The notes: generated by a model not told the origin, from the sequence alone. DNA of 64,000 nt from Marinomonas vulgaris (GCF_018145875.1 NZ_JAGSSV010000004.1:62001-126000), one strand, 5' to 3'. Counted from the first letter of the stretch, positions 35,608 through 45,392 are shown. Made by a program: numbers and translations.

Positions 35608-36303
35608 ATGTGGATTGTATTCGGTGTTATTGTTTTCATCGTTGGTGTGTCCGTTCTGCCATTTTTAAAGTGGCGACGAGAACAAAAAGAGCGTAGAGAA
35701 AAGCTATTTTCGCGTTTGTCTAAACGAGGTGACAACATTCTTAATGCACTTGACAAGGTGTCGGATCGCTACCTTACACGAGACACGAAAATCTTCATAT
35801 TAGACCATCTTATTTCTGTTATTTCTGTTATTTCTGAATTAATAAAAGCCAACTATGAGTCTAGCTTCGTACTGCGAAAAGAAGAGTTGGTTCGTATGGC
35901 AACTGAGCTTAGCTTAGGTCAGCAAGTAACTTCGAAAGATATGGTTGCCAATCAAGAGCAGCTTGATCAAACTAATGAAGCGCTAGAATATTTGCTGAAA
36001 GAAGTACGTATAATGCCAGACAATTTTGGTGTGAGTCGTTCCGTAGTGAGGCATCATTTGTTACTGATTCGTTATGCTAACGCTTTGGTGTATCGAGATT
36101 TATTAGTTAGGCAAGCCAGACAAGATCTAGATAACGATAGGAAAAGTCAGGCACTGGAGAAGTATCGAGATGCTTTAGCGTTAATCGAAAAAAATGGCTC
36201 GGTTGCCAGCTCCAAGCGAGAAAAAGTAAGACTGAAGAAAATGATAAAAGACGTAGAGACTTTGCTGTTTAAGAAAGAACCCAGCGAAAGTCGCGTGGAA
36301 TAA
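35608..36303 (+). CDS. Membrane-anchored helical protein of unknown function (first of a pair)
   Basis: A 231-residue protein. It has one N-terminal membrane helix (MWIVFGVIVFIVGVSVLPFL), then a strongly basic stretch and an all-helical cytosolic body. Near residues 150-190 is a TPR-like pair (LLIRYANALVYRDLLV, then SQALEKYRDALALIEKNG). The tail is highly charged. The ATG at 35608 is chosen because it opens directly with the membrane helix; an in-frame TTG at 35545 adds polar residues. The next gene has the same layout. I do not recognise a function for either. Confidence 0.65.
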   Translation: MWIVFGVIVFIVGVSVLPFLKWRREQKERREKLFSRLSKRGDNILNALDKVSDRYLTRDTKIFILDHLISVISVISELIKANYESSFVLRKEELVRMATELSLGQQVTSKDMVANQEQLDQTNEALEYLLKEVRIMPDNFGVSRSVVRHHLLLIRYANALVYRDLLVRQARQDLDNDRKSQALEKYRDALALIEKNGSVASSKREKVRLKKMIKDVETLLFKKEPSESRVE

Positions 36304-36384
36304 TAAACGATAGCTTCACTTTATTCGCAACGTGGTTTAATGGACGTCCGGCCACAAACAATATTAGGGTAAACAACACTTTTT

Positions 36385-37167
36385 ATGACAGCTGTTACCA
36401 TAACCGTACTGATATTATTGATTGTTGGCTTTATTACTGTCGTAACGATTTTGCAGTTAAAAGAGCAGGCTCGTATTGAGAAACTTCGTCAAATAGCGGC
36501 CCTTAACAATCAAATTCGCCAAGTACGTCGCTACCTTGATGACATGCCACCACAGTATCAACCCAAGGACATGAGGCTTTGGTTATTGTCTCGTAAAATC
36601 GCCCTTTATGAAAAGCTACTGTCTCTCCAAGCCGATGGCACAATGGCTCGCCGACGTGATAATTTGGCCGAAGAAATGGAGACGTTTCAAGCCAGCAAGC
36701 AAAAACGACGAGCAAAACCTATTAGTGATGAATTGATGATACTCGATATTCGGCGTTTATTTGATTCATTCAAATCCTTTTTAATGTCTTCAAAAACAGA
36801 AAAAACCATAAGCTCGGACGTCGTTCACAGATATAATCGGTTATTGCATTTTTACCATTTTAAAGTTAGCTCAGATTACCATGCGTACCTGGCAAGGAAA
36901 GCGTTTTTAAGTGGCCAGTTTGATGAATCTACCGAATTATATAAAGAAGCGTTGGCGCAATTAAATCCCGTAAAAGACACTATAGAGGCACAGCCTGCGG
37001 TGGCAAAACTCAAAGATCTTTTACATGAAATTATTGAAGACATTGCCCTACAAAAAGCCGAAGCTGAAATCGCGAAACACGAGGATGTAAAAAAAGAAGC
37101 TGAATTAGACAATGAATGGGAAAATTATATAAATAGCGAATCGTTCCAACAAAAAAAGCGTTTTTAA
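36385..37167 (+). CDS. Membrane-anchored helical protein of unknown function (second of a pair)
   Basis: A 260-residue protein with the same plan as its upstream neighbour: an N-terminal membrane helix (VTITVLILLIVGFITVVTIL), a basic coiled stretch, and helices ending in a TPR-like pair (YHAYLARKAFLSGQFDESTELYKEALAQL, given here only as the span 190-218). A charged C-terminal helix rich in Lys, Glu and Ala follows. Shared positions include a KD(M/T)-x-hydrophobic-LL segment near residue 62. The gap between the two genes is 81 nt without a terminator, so they are probably co-transcribed. No catalytic motif is visible; a scaffold or envelope role is only a guess. Confidence 0.65.
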   Translation: MTAVTITVLILLIVGFITVVTILQLKEQARIEKLRQIAALNNQIRQVRRYLDDMPPQYQPKDMRLWLLSRKIALYEKLLSLQADGTMARRRDNLAEEMETFQASKQKRRAKPISDELMILDIRRLFDSFKSFLMSSKTEKTISSDVVHRYNRLLHFYHFKVSSDYHAYLARKAFLSGQFDESTELYKEALAQLNPVKDTIEAQPAVAKLKDLLHEIIEDIALQKAEAEIAKHEDVKKEAELDNEWENYINSESFQQKKRF

Positions 37168-37216
37168 TCTGTTAAGGTAAGCTTCTTTTTACCTCTGTTG
37201 ATCTAAAAGGAATTGT

Positions 37217-37837
37217 ATGAACTTGGCATTACTCTCGGCGTTTATTCCCACTTTCTTTTTTGTGTCTATAACGCCTGGTATGTGTATGACGCTGGCCATG
37301 ACGATGGGCATGACCATCGGCGTCAAACGAGCATTGTGGATGATGCTGGGTGAATTAACGGGCGTAGCGACTGTCGCTACCTTGTCTGCTATTGGTGTGG
37401 CGGCCTTATTACTTAATTATCCCAGTGTTTTTATGATGCTTAAATACCTAGGCGGTGCCTATCTTGCTTATGTTGGCCTGCAAATGTGGCTGTCAAAAGG
37501 CAAGATGGCCATTAAAATGGACAAAGAAGGCAGCCGACCTGCCTCGCGCCTTGAGCTTATTTCACAGGGTTTTGTTACTGCCATTGCTAATCCAAAAGGC
37601 TGGGCTTTTTTTGTTGCTTTACTGCCTCCTTTTTTAGATTCTTCACAACCACTCACCAATCAATTAGTGGTTTTAATCGCCATTATTTTGACCCTAGAGT
37701 GGAGCTGCTTGCTGATATACGCGGCGGGTGGCCGAACTCTTAAATCCATTCTGATGAAAAGCGGTAATGTGCGTATTATGAATCGTATTGCCGGTACTCT
37801 GATGATTGGGGTTGGCGTCTGGCTAGCTGCCGGTTAA
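37217..37837 (+). CDS. LysE-family translocator
   Basis: A 206-residue inner-membrane protein of the LysE/RhtB exporter family, which exports amino acids. It has about six hydrophobic helices. The N-terminal signature is present as FFVSITPGMCMTLAMTMGMTIGVKRAL, with the conserved TPG and GxxxG parts. GFVTAIANPKGWAFFVALLPPFLD in the middle is also typical. The substrate is not predictable. AAAAGGAAT precedes the ATG. Its final 4 nt overlap the end of the convergent topB. Confidence 0.88.
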   Translation: MNLALLSAFIPTFFFVSITPGMCMTLAMTMGMTIGVKRALWMMLGELTGVATVATLSAIGVAALLLNYPSVFMMLKYLGGAYLAYVGLQMWLSKGKMAIKMDKEGSRPASRLELISQGFVTAIANPKGWAFFVALLPPFLDSSQPLTNQLVVLIAIILTLEWSCLLIYAAGGRTLKSILMKSGNVRIMNRIAGTLMIGVGVWLAAG

Positions 37838-39816
37838 CTTTTTGATCGAGTAGTTTTACGTGCTCTCGTGGTTCTTTTGCTGTTACTTCCTTGCGGGCTT
37901 TTTCTTCTAGCAAAGGCTTTTTTACTGGGCGCGGGTAAATTCTGCAGCGCGTGAGTAGGAATGTCTTTTGATGCCTTGAGCAAATGGTGCAGGTTAGCTG
38001 CTAGATCGTCCATAAACACCTGATAGCTTGTTTCCCCTAAACTGATACGGTTGAGTATCGACTCCCACTGCGCTGTCATATCGGGAGTGACTAACTGTTC
38101 TGGTAAGCAGTCGATAAAAGCTCGACCGGTTTGGGTAGCTTGAATGGCTTTACCTTGTCTTGCTAAAAAGCCTCGTTTAAACAGTAATTCAATAATACTG
38201 GCACGAGTCGCTTCGGTCCCCAATCCATCGGTTTCTTTCAATATGGCACGAATGTCTTTATTAGAGACGAATCGGCTGATGCCGGTCATGGCGGCCAACA
38301 AGGTAGCATCGGTAAACATGGCGGGAGGCGTGGTGACTTTTTCTTTCACTTCGCCTTTTGTACACCACAAAGCGTCCCCTTTTTTGAGCTTAGGCAGTTC
38401 AGCTTGACTGTCTTCATCGCCGTCTTGTGGCTTGTTTTTCACCGGCAATAAAGCCTTCCAACCCAGTGATAACGGTGTGTTTCCTTTTGCTTCAAATACG
38501 CCCCCTGCAATGTCGAGTTTTATATAAGAAGCCAGATAGTCGTAATCAGGGTAGAACTGCATCAAATATTGTCGGGCAATGAGACTGAACACCAGAGCTT
38601 CGGTTTTCGACAGGGAAGCGACTTTGTGTGCTTGGGTTGTCGGTATGATAGCGTGGTGAGCCGTGACCTGTTTGTCGTTCCAAGCTTTGCTTTTTCGTTT
38701 GGCGTCTGCATTCAGAGCGCCTTGCTGAAGTGTTTTGCCTAGGCTGTCTGAATCGATACGAGTTAGCGCTGCTATGATTGCAGGTGCGTCTTTATGTTGT
38801 TGTGTGGGTAAGTAGCGGCAATCTGATCTTGGGTAAGTGATCATTTGATGACGCTCGTACAAGGTTTGGCAGGTATCCAGCACTTGCTGTGCCGACAACG
38901 AATACGCTTTGGCCGCATCAATCTGTAATGCCGATAAACTATAAGGCAAGGGCGCGGCTTGTTTTTTCTGTTTGTAGTGGGCATCGGCGACGGTGGCGGC
39001 TTTATCGGTAATACGCTGGGCAACATTGTTGGCGAGCGGTAAGCTGAGCACCCGGTTTTCTTCATCCATGTAAGGCAAGCAGGCCTCACTGGGTAGCCAT
39101 TTAGCCTGAAATACGGCCCCTTGAGGCGTCTGAATATGCGCCCATACTTGATAAAAATTTTTTGCGACAAAAGCCTCTCGTTCCTTATCGCGTGCCACAA
39201 CCAGCCCCAATACGGGCGTCTGCACCCGACCAATAGACAGCACACCTTGATAGCCTGCTTGTCGACCTTTGATGGTGTAGGCACGAGTAAGATTTAAGCC
39301 AAATAACCAGTCTGCTCTTGCACGACCCAGTGCCGAGCGCGACAAAGCAGAGAACTCGTTGTTCGGGCGTAAATTCTGTAAGGCTTTATTCACCGCAGAT
39401 GGGGTTAGGTCGTTGACTAACAAGCGCTGGGTGGCTTTGAGTTTCTGCGCGGGTACTTTTGTATAGTGCAGCACCTCGTCGACCAGCAATTGACCCTCTC
39501 TGTCAGGGTCACCGGCGTGCACAAGCACAGTGGCTTTTTTAATCAGTTTTTTTAAAACGCCCAGCTGCTTTTTGGTGTTGGCTTTTTCTTGCCATTGCCA
39601 ATCGGTTGGAATAATGGGTAAGTGATCCATGCTCCATGATTTATAGGCTGGGTTGTATTGATGTGGTTCGGCTTGTTCGAGCAGATGACCAATACACCAG
39701 CTGACACAATCACCATTAGGCAACCAAATGCAGCCATCTTCTTTTTTCTGTGGAGAAGGCAGTGCGGCCGCAATAGCGCGGGCAAGGCTAGGTTTTTCGG
39801 CAATATAAAGAATCAT
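37834..39816 (-). CDS. topB: DNA topoisomerase III
   Basis: A type IA topoisomerase of 660 residues that decatenates replication intermediates. It opens with MILYIAEKPSLARAIAAALP, the Toprim start. HAGDPDREGQLLVDEVL carries the Toprim acidic metal ligands. The active-site Tyr is residue 328 in ITYPRSDCRYLP, the same number as in E. coli. TDGLGTEATRASIIELL is also conserved. The C-terminal tail is Lys/Arg-rich. The ATG at 39816 is chosen over a GTG at 39822. The native upstream region has been cut off by an insertion sequence 24 nt before the start codon. Confidence 0.94.
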   Translation of the reverse strand: MILYIAEKPSLARAIAAALPSPQKKEDGCIWLPNGDCVSWCIGHLLEQAEPHQYNPAYKSWSMDHLPIIPTDWQWQEKANTKKQLGVLKKLIKKATVLVHAGDPDREGQLLVDEVLHYTKVPAQKLKATQRLLVNDLTPSAVNKALQNLRPNNEFSALSRSALGRARADWLFGLNLTRAYTIKGRQAGYQGVLSIGRVQTPVLGLVVARDKEREAFVAKNFYQVWAHIQTPQGAVFQAKWLPSEACLPYMDEENRVLSLPLANNVAQRITDKAATVADAHYKQKKQAAPLPYSLSALQIDAAKAYSLSAQQVLDTCQTLYERHQMITYPRSDCRYLPTQQHKDAPAIIAALTRIDSDSLGKTLQQGALNADAKRKSKAWNDKQVTAHHAIIPTTQAHKVASLSKTEALVFSLIARQYLMQFYPDYDYLASYIKLDIAGGVFEAKGNTPLSLGWKALLPVKNKPQDGDEDSQAELPKLKKGDALWCTKGEVKEKVTTPPAMFTDATLLAAMTGISRFVSNKDIRAILKETDGLGTEATRASIIELLFKRGFLARQGKAIQATQTGRAFIDCLPEQLVTPDMTAQWESILNRISLGETSYQVFMDDLAANLHHLLKASKDIPTHALQNLPAPSKKAFARRKSPQGSNSKRTTRARKTTRSKS

Positions 39817-39865
39817 AATCACACTTACTGTTCATATATAAGGGCTATCCATTTAGAGCGACCAG

Positions 39866-39881
39866 ACACTATATATAGTGT
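39866..39881. repeat. Perfect 16-bp palindrome inside the IS left end
   Basis: ACACT-ATATAT-AGTGT lies between the left inverted repeat and the transposase stop codon. It may stop transcription leaving the transposase gene or bind the transposase. It has no T run of its own. Confidence 0.4.
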
Positions 39882-40826
39882 TTATCTAGCTCTAATGCCT
39901 TTATAGGTTAGGGGTTTTGTTGTCACAGATTGCTCAAGTAATCGATAAAATAATAGCCCTCTAGACCGCGATTTTCTTCTGTTAAATCTAAAGGTATATT
40001 CATCTAAATAGTAGTCGAGCTGTTTAGATTGAACAGCACCTTGATAGGTCCCTAACAACCAACGCTTTAGTAAAGAGGCTACTCTGTGAACCCCTGGCAT
40101 GGTTTCGTGAGCAGGTATATTTGAACCAAGATGTACGGTCTTTTTTCTTGAGTATCCCATGCTATCAATGGAACCATAAGCCGCAGATCCGTCTGTATGA
40201 ATTTGACTACCTGGTTCAATAACATCGACTATGAATTGCTCTATGTTGCTTTTCGTCGCTCTATCTACCTGTCGTAATCTGATACGACCAAACCCTTTTG
40301 GCTCAATTAACTCTATTGCGATCAACACAACAAACTTCTTCTTATCTTGTTGATTTATATTAACTAAGCCACCTATGAAGGTTTCATCTACCTCAATAAT
40401 TCCTGATAACTTATCTCTTTCAGGATTGATCATTGCATAGCGTAATCGATGCAATATCGACCAAGCTGTTTGATAGCTTCCAAGTCCAAGTAAGCGCTGT
40501 ATACCAAGCGCACTTACTCCATTTTTTTGATTTGTAAGATACCAAATCGCAGCAAACCAGTCTTTAAGAGGTGTTCTCGTTTTATCAAAAATAGTGCCTG
40601 CCGTGACAGACGTTTGCTTTCGACACTGAGTACATTTAAGTTTATTTTTAGCAAGGCTATAAGGTGCCTTGTGGGCCAAACAATTTGGGCATATGAAGCC
40701 ATTAGGCCAGCGAAGCGTGTACAGATAATCACGACAAGCTTGCTCATCGTGGAACCAGTCAACAAATTGACTCCAATTTTTAGGGTAATCAATACCCGCC
40801 TTGAGTGAAGAAGATTTTTTGTTCAT
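39882..40826 (-). CDS. IS1595-family transposase
   Basis: A 314-residue transposase of the ISXO2-like type. An N-terminal zinc ribbon has two Cys pairs, CPNC near residue 47 and CTQC near 66. The DDE-type catalytic domain has IEVDETFIGG (near 130) for the first Asp and IHTDGSAAYGSI (near 205) for the second. The final acidic residue is probably in the LDYYLDEYTFRFNRR region near 285. The frame is intact. The ATG at 40826 follows a GTG at 40829 that is less likely. It is transcribed in the same direction as topB, 65 nt before that gene's start. Confidence 0.92.
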   Translation of the reverse strand: MNKKSSSLKAGIDYPKNWSQFVDWFHDEQACRDYLYTLRWPNGFICPNCLAHKAPYSLAKNKLKCTQCRKQTSVTAGTIFDKTRTPLKDWFAAIWYLTNQKNGVSALGIQRLLGLGSYQTAWSILHRLRYAMINPERDKLSGIIEVDETFIGGLVNINQQDKKKFVVLIAIELIEPKGFGRIRLRQVDRATKSNIEQFIVDVIEPGSQIHTDGSAAYGSIDSMGYSRKKTVHLGSNIPAHETMPGVHRVASLLKRWLLGTYQGAVQSKQLDYYLDEYTFRFNRRKSRSRGLLFYRLLEQSVTTKPLTYKGIRAR

Positions 40827-40935
40827 CACTACATATTGACATTGGTTGCTCTAAATGGATAGCCCTTTCATATATACAGTAAGTGTATCGAACGCAAAGC
40901 GCGCTGACCAGCGTCTTATGAATCGAAACAAACGA

Positions 40936-41163
40936 TTAGATTGTTTCTTCGTCGTTATATTGGTTCGAACTGAACAATGGAGCATCGATAACAGTTGAAC
41001 TGTCCGATAGAGTGTTTTCATCTGGGTGATCGATATTGTTGGCAAATAAAAAGCAGCTCATCGAAGAGACAAAGATAAAACTGACGAACAAAACACCCCA
41101 GTAGTCGATTTTCTTGTGATCGGCTTTGTTTGGGTTAGCAGGTATAAAAGTTTTGGTTTTCAT
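40936..41163 (-). CDS. Small single-helix membrane protein behind a Fur box
   Basis: A 75-residue protein. It has a polar, Lys-rich N-terminus (MKTKTFIPANPNKADHKK), one membrane helix (about residues 23-42, WGVLFVSFIFVSSMSCFLFA) and an acidic Ser/Asp-rich tail of about 33 residues. The ATG at 41163 is chosen because GAGGGC lies 8 nt upstream; an in-frame start at 41196 would lie inside the palindromic operator. I do not recognise the family. The iron-type operator directly upstream suggests a role in iron limitation, which is inference. Confidence 0.65.
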   Translation of the reverse strand: MKTKTFIPANPNKADHKKIDYWGVLFVSFIFVSSMSCFLFANNIDHPDENTLSDSSTVIDAPLFSSNQYNDEETI

Positions 41164-41187
41164 TGTGATGCCCTCGTAATGATGCCT

Positions 41188-41222
41188 ATTTATCAAATGA
41201 TAATGAATATCATTTGATAAAT
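41188..41222. promoter_or_regulatory. 35-bp palindrome containing a Fur box
   Basis: The perfect 15-bp arms ATTTATCAAATGATA (41188-41202) and TATCATTTGATAAAT (41208-41222) flank ATGAA. The core TGATAATGAATATCA differs from the 7-1-7 Fur pattern TGATAATNATTATCA at one base. It lies 25 bp upstream of the small membrane gene on the minus strand and 119 bp upstream of fklB on the plus strand, so it could control either. Confidence 0.75.
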
Positions 41223-41340
41223 CTATGAGAGCGATTGATTTTTATTCAATTATTTTTACGGAGGACAAAAAGCACATCTAAGGGCGCCTATGTTACACTT
41301 AACGCTCAATTTTTTCGTTAATGAATAAGAGAGTGTAAAC

Positions 41341-41961
41341 ATGTCAGAACTGTCGTTCGATTCGAATGAATCAAAAATCGCTTACGGTATTGGTCGTCAA
41401 ATTGGTGATCAACTTCGCGGTAGCGATCTAGGTGAATTGTCTTTAACGCACCTTTTTGCTGCGATCGAAGACGCCCTAAACGGCGTAGAAATGCGTGTTC
41501 CCGGTGAAGAGTTGGAAGCGGCTTTTGCTGAGCTTCAAGCGAAAATGGAAGAAAAAGCGCGTGCCGGTTCTGAAGAAACCGTTAAAGCAGGCGAAGCTTT
41601 CCTTGCTGAAAACAAAGCAAAAGATGGTATTCAAGTAACGGAAAGTGGCTTGCAATTTGAAGTACTTGAAGAGGGTACTGGCGCGACACCAAAACGTGAA
41701 GACACAGTACGTGTTCATTACGAAGGTCGTTTGATCGACGGTCAAGTATTCGACAGCTCTATCGCTCGTGGCGAGCCAATTGAATTCCCTCTAACTGGCG
41801 TAATTGCAGGCTGGACTGAAGGTCTACAGTTGATGAAAGAAGGCGCGAAATACCGTCTAACTATCCCAGCAGAATTGGCTTACGGTGCACAAGGTGCAGG
41901 CGCTATGATTCAGCCTTTCTCTGTATTGCAGTTTGATGTTGAGCTTATTGCCGTTGTGTAA
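41341..41961 (+). CDS. fklB: FKBP-type peptidyl-prolyl isomerase
   Basis: A 206-residue prolyl isomerase and folding helper. The N-terminal helical dimerisation domain (about 1-85) starts MSELSFDSNESKIAYGIGRQIGDQL. The C-terminal FKBP domain (about 110-206) has VRVHYEGRLIDGQVFDSS, GVIAGWTEGLQLMKEGAKYRL and IPAELAYGAQGAG. No signal peptide is present, so it is cytosolic like E. coli FklB. It ends at a hairpin terminator. Confidence 0.92.
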   Translation: MSELSFDSNESKIAYGIGRQIGDQLRGSDLGELSLTHLFAAIEDALNGVEMRVPGEELEAAFAELQAKMEEKARAGSEETVKAGEAFLAENKAKDGIQVTESGLQFEVLEEGTGATPKREDTVRVHYEGRLIDGQVFDSSIARGEPIEFPLTGVIAGWTEGLQLMKEGAKYRLTIPAELAYGAQGAGAMIQPFSVLQFDVELIAVV

Positions 41962-42021
41962 TAAAAGCCGCTGAGCAATAAACACGGCGTTATATTGAAC
42001 AGCCTGTTTAAGCAGCACAAT

Positions 42022-42059
42022 AAAAAGCGAGTCGACCCTGTTTGGATGGCTCGCTTTTT
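42022..42059. terminator. Terminator between fklB and the GNAT gene
   Basis: 10-bp arms AAAAAGCGAG (42022-42031) and CTCGCTTTTT (42050-42059) around an 18-nt loop. A and T runs on both ends fit bidirectional use by two convergent genes. Confidence 0.8.
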
Positions 42060-42093
42060 ATGTTTGCGCCTTTATTGAAGACCAAGCGTCGAC

Positions 42094-42510
42094 TTAAATA
42101 TCTCGTTCCATCCTCAGGTGCATTTTACCGGCTTCTAAAAAAACCTTGCCGTCGGTGGTAAAGTTCTGTTTATCGTAAAAAGGCTGTACGTCAACCTGTG
42201 CATGCAAAAATACCCGGCGAATGCCCATCTCCCGCGCCACCTTTATCGCTCGATTAAGCAACATTTCGCCGTAGCCTTGATGACGATACGAAGACAGCAC
42301 CGCTAAGCGACTGATCTGCCCTTGTTCATCTAATCGGCAGGTGCCTGTGGGCACTGCTGTGGTGCCAAAAGACACAAAGTGTACGGCTTCTTGGTCGATG
42401 TCATCCCATTCATCTTCTGGATCAATACCTTGTTCTAGGATAAACACCTGCTTTCGCACAAAGCGGATTTGCTCTTTGCTACTGTTCCAGTCCGACGTGA
42501 GTATTTTCAT
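42094..42510 (-). CDS. GNAT-family N-acetyltransferase
   Basis: A 138-residue acyl-CoA-dependent acetyltransferase. The N-terminal half begins RFVRKQVFILEQGIDPEDEWDD, resembling ElaA/YjcF-type GNATs. The acetyl-CoA loop is SYRHQGYGEMLL (near residue 75), followed by FLHAQVDVQPFYDKQNF. The substrate is unknown. It starts 20 nt after the roxA stop, so the two are likely one transcript. Confidence 0.85.
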   Translation of the reverse strand: MKILTSDWNSSKEQIRFVRKQVFILEQGIDPEDEWDDIDQEAVHFVSFGTTAVPTGTCRLDEQGQISRLAVLSSYRHQGYGEMLLNRAIKVAREMGIRRVFLHAQVDVQPFYDKQNFTTDGKVFLEAGKMHLRMERDI

Positions 42511-42530
42511 ATCCTAGCCCTTGTGTTTGT

Positions 42531-43748
42531 TTATTCTTCTGGTGCGATCAGCTCGATCAGCCCTTGTTGACGAATGAAAAAGCGTAATAAGGGTTCAAGT
42601 TCGGCGTCTTGTGAAAGGTCTAATGCAGAGAAATCAAATTCTACTTGATGGCAAACCGCTTCGACAAAACCGGTTAATGCAGCATTGACGAGCAGGTGCT
42701 CACCGTTACAAAACACCCTTATTTCGCCTTGTTCAGCGTTAGGGTGTTCAAGGTTTTGTTCTTGTGTGTAATAGCAAATTCGCGCGTCGCCGGGTCGTAC
42801 AAAGGTGTGACCTTGGATTGCATTGGCGAAGCATTCGTTTACGTCGTCTTGGTTAAGTGGCGTTAAGAATTCAGGGTATTTGCTTTCGCTCATGGTTTCA
42901 CCGAGCCATTGCGCCAACTGATCGGGCTGATTGATCAGGCGAGCCAATTGAGTCTGAAGATAGCCGATATCGTCTTTACTGATGTGCGCGCTGTGTTGAC
43001 GAGCGGGTGTTTCTGGTGCGGCAAAGCGGTCTTTGGCGTTGTCAATTTCGCATAGTTTGTCACGAATGCCGGTGAGCACATCTTGCATGCTTGGAGCGCG
43101 AAAGCCGATGGAGTAGGTCATGCAATCGTCGTCTAAAGCGCGGCCATTGTGGGCAAAATTCGGCGGTAAATAAAGAATGTCACCGGTTTCTAATTCCCAA
43201 TCCATGTCAGTATTCACGGGAAAGTTATCTAAAATATGCAGCGAGATGTTTTCAATGGCAGAATCTTGGTATTCGTTTGGTGCCAATACTTGCCAACGAC
43301 GACGACCGCTGACTTGCACTAAAAATACATCATATTGATCGTAATGGGGGCCAACGCTCCCGCCTTCGGTGGCGTAACTGACCATCACATCGTCTAAGCG
43401 CCAGCTCGGTAAAAATTCAAATTGCTCTTTTAAGGCTTGTACTTCTGGCACCCAATGATCGACGGCTTGGATCAGTAGTGTCCATTCTTTTTCAGGCAAG
43501 TTAGCAAAAGTTTTCTCAGTAAAGGGCCCTTGTTTGGTTTCCCATGGCGTTTTGCCATGCTCGATTACAATGCGGGACTCAATTTCTTCTTCCATCGCCA
43601 TGCCAGCCAATTCGTCGGCTTCCAACGGCAAAGTAAAATCCACCAAGCCGCCTCGAATCAATAGGGGCTTTTTCTGCCAATATTCATCAAGAAAGGTTTG
43701 CGCTGTCATGCCACCAAGAATAGTAAGCGGCGTCGTTAGGTCTGTCAT
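42531..43748 (-). CDS. roxA: Ribosomal protein uL16 arginine hydroxylase (JmjC/cupin oxygenase)
   Basis: A 405-residue 2-oxoglutarate/Fe(II) oxygenase like E. coli YcfD (RoxA), which hydroxylates an arginine of ribosomal protein uL16. The JmjC core has VGPHYDQYDVFLVQVSGRRRW, giving the His-x-Asp iron ligands. The distal His is in LPPNFAHNGRALDDDCMTYSIGFRAPS. The C-terminal part is a winged-helix-like dimer region. It lies downstream of purB on the same strand, as in E. coli where purB and roxA are near neighbours. Confidence 0.9.
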   Translation of the reverse strand: MTDLTTPLTILGGMTAQTFLDEYWQKKPLLIRGGLVDFTLPLEADELAGMAMEEEIESRIVIEHGKTPWETKQGPFTEKTFANLPEKEWTLLIQAVDHWVPEVQALKEQFEFLPSWRLDDVMVSYATEGGSVGPHYDQYDVFLVQVSGRRRWQVLAPNEYQDSAIENISLHILDNFPVNTDMDWELETGDILYLPPNFAHNGRALDDDCMTYSIGFRAPSMQDVLTGIRDKLCEIDNAKDRFAAPETPARQHSAHISKDDIGYLQTQLARLINQPDQLAQWLGETMSESKYPEFLTPLNQDDVNECFANAIQGHTFVRPGDARICYYTQEQNLEHPNAEQGEIRVFCNGEHLLVNAALTGFVEAVCHQVEFDFSALDLSQDAELEPLLRFFIRQQGLIELIAPEE

Positions 43749-43803
43749 GGGATGCTCATTAAAAGAAGAAATAAAAGGGTTAGTGCATTAGGGTAAAGCC
43801 GAC

Positions 43804-43832
43804 AAAAAAGAGCCGATAAATCGGCTCTTTTT
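43804..43832 (-). terminator. Terminator of purB
   Basis: Stem AAAAAGAGCCGA / TCGGCTCTTTTT with a 4-nt loop; T runs occur in both directions. It lies 30 nt after the purB stop on the minus strand. Confidence 0.85.
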
Positions 43833-43861
43833 CTGCGGTAACCGTTTCGTAAAGGGTTAAA

Positions 43862-45271
<1,410 letters not shown>

Positions 45272-45325
45272 CTATTATAGGCAAAAGAGGCAAGGTAATA
45301 CAGGGAAGAGGGAAAGGTATTGAGA

Positions 45326-45368
45326 TAAAAAAAGCCCAGATTCTGTCTGAAAGACGGAGTCTGGGCTT
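45326..45368 (-). terminator. Terminator of icd
   Basis: On the minus strand AAGCCCAGA pairs with TCTGGGCTT and an inner GTCT-TTC-AGAC hairpin fills the loop, followed by a T run. It lies 24 nt after the icd stop. Confidence 0.8.
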
Positions 45369-45392
45369 GGTGTTACCGGCGTTACTTAGGTA

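Larger units (their letters stand above)
39841..40866 (-). mobile_element. IS1595-family insertion sequence (ISXO2-like), intact
   Basis: The element is 1026 bp with 24-bp terminal inverted repeats at 39841-39864 and 40843-40866 that differ at one position; each begins AGGGCTATCCATTTAGAGC. It is flanked by a 10-bp direct repeat, TTCATATATA (39831-39840 and 40867-40876). This is slightly longer than the 8 bp usual for the family, so two bases may match by chance. It contains one intact transposase gene. The clean ends and exact duplication point to a recent insertion. Confidence 0.92.
39821..40886. promoter_or_regulatory. LexA-like SOS box in front of topB, split by an insertion sequence
   Basis: If the insertion sequence and one target copy are removed, 39821-39840 joins 40877-40886. 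The joined 30 bp have perfect 10-bp arms, ACACTTACTG and CAGTAAGTGT, around TTCATATATA. Read on the minus strand the core is TACTGTATATATGAACAGTA, which matches 18 of 20 positions of the E. coli LexA consensus. The box would lie 4 nt upstream of the topB start codon. In the present sequence neither remaining copy has both CTGT and ACAG halves, so the site is probably inactive. Confidence 0.65.

Noticed and set aside
40851..41045. 64-residue minus-strand frame across the IS right end
   Set aside because: It is a chance frame joining IS terminus and the small gene's coding DNA; the 75-residue gene with a ribosome-binding site is better supported.
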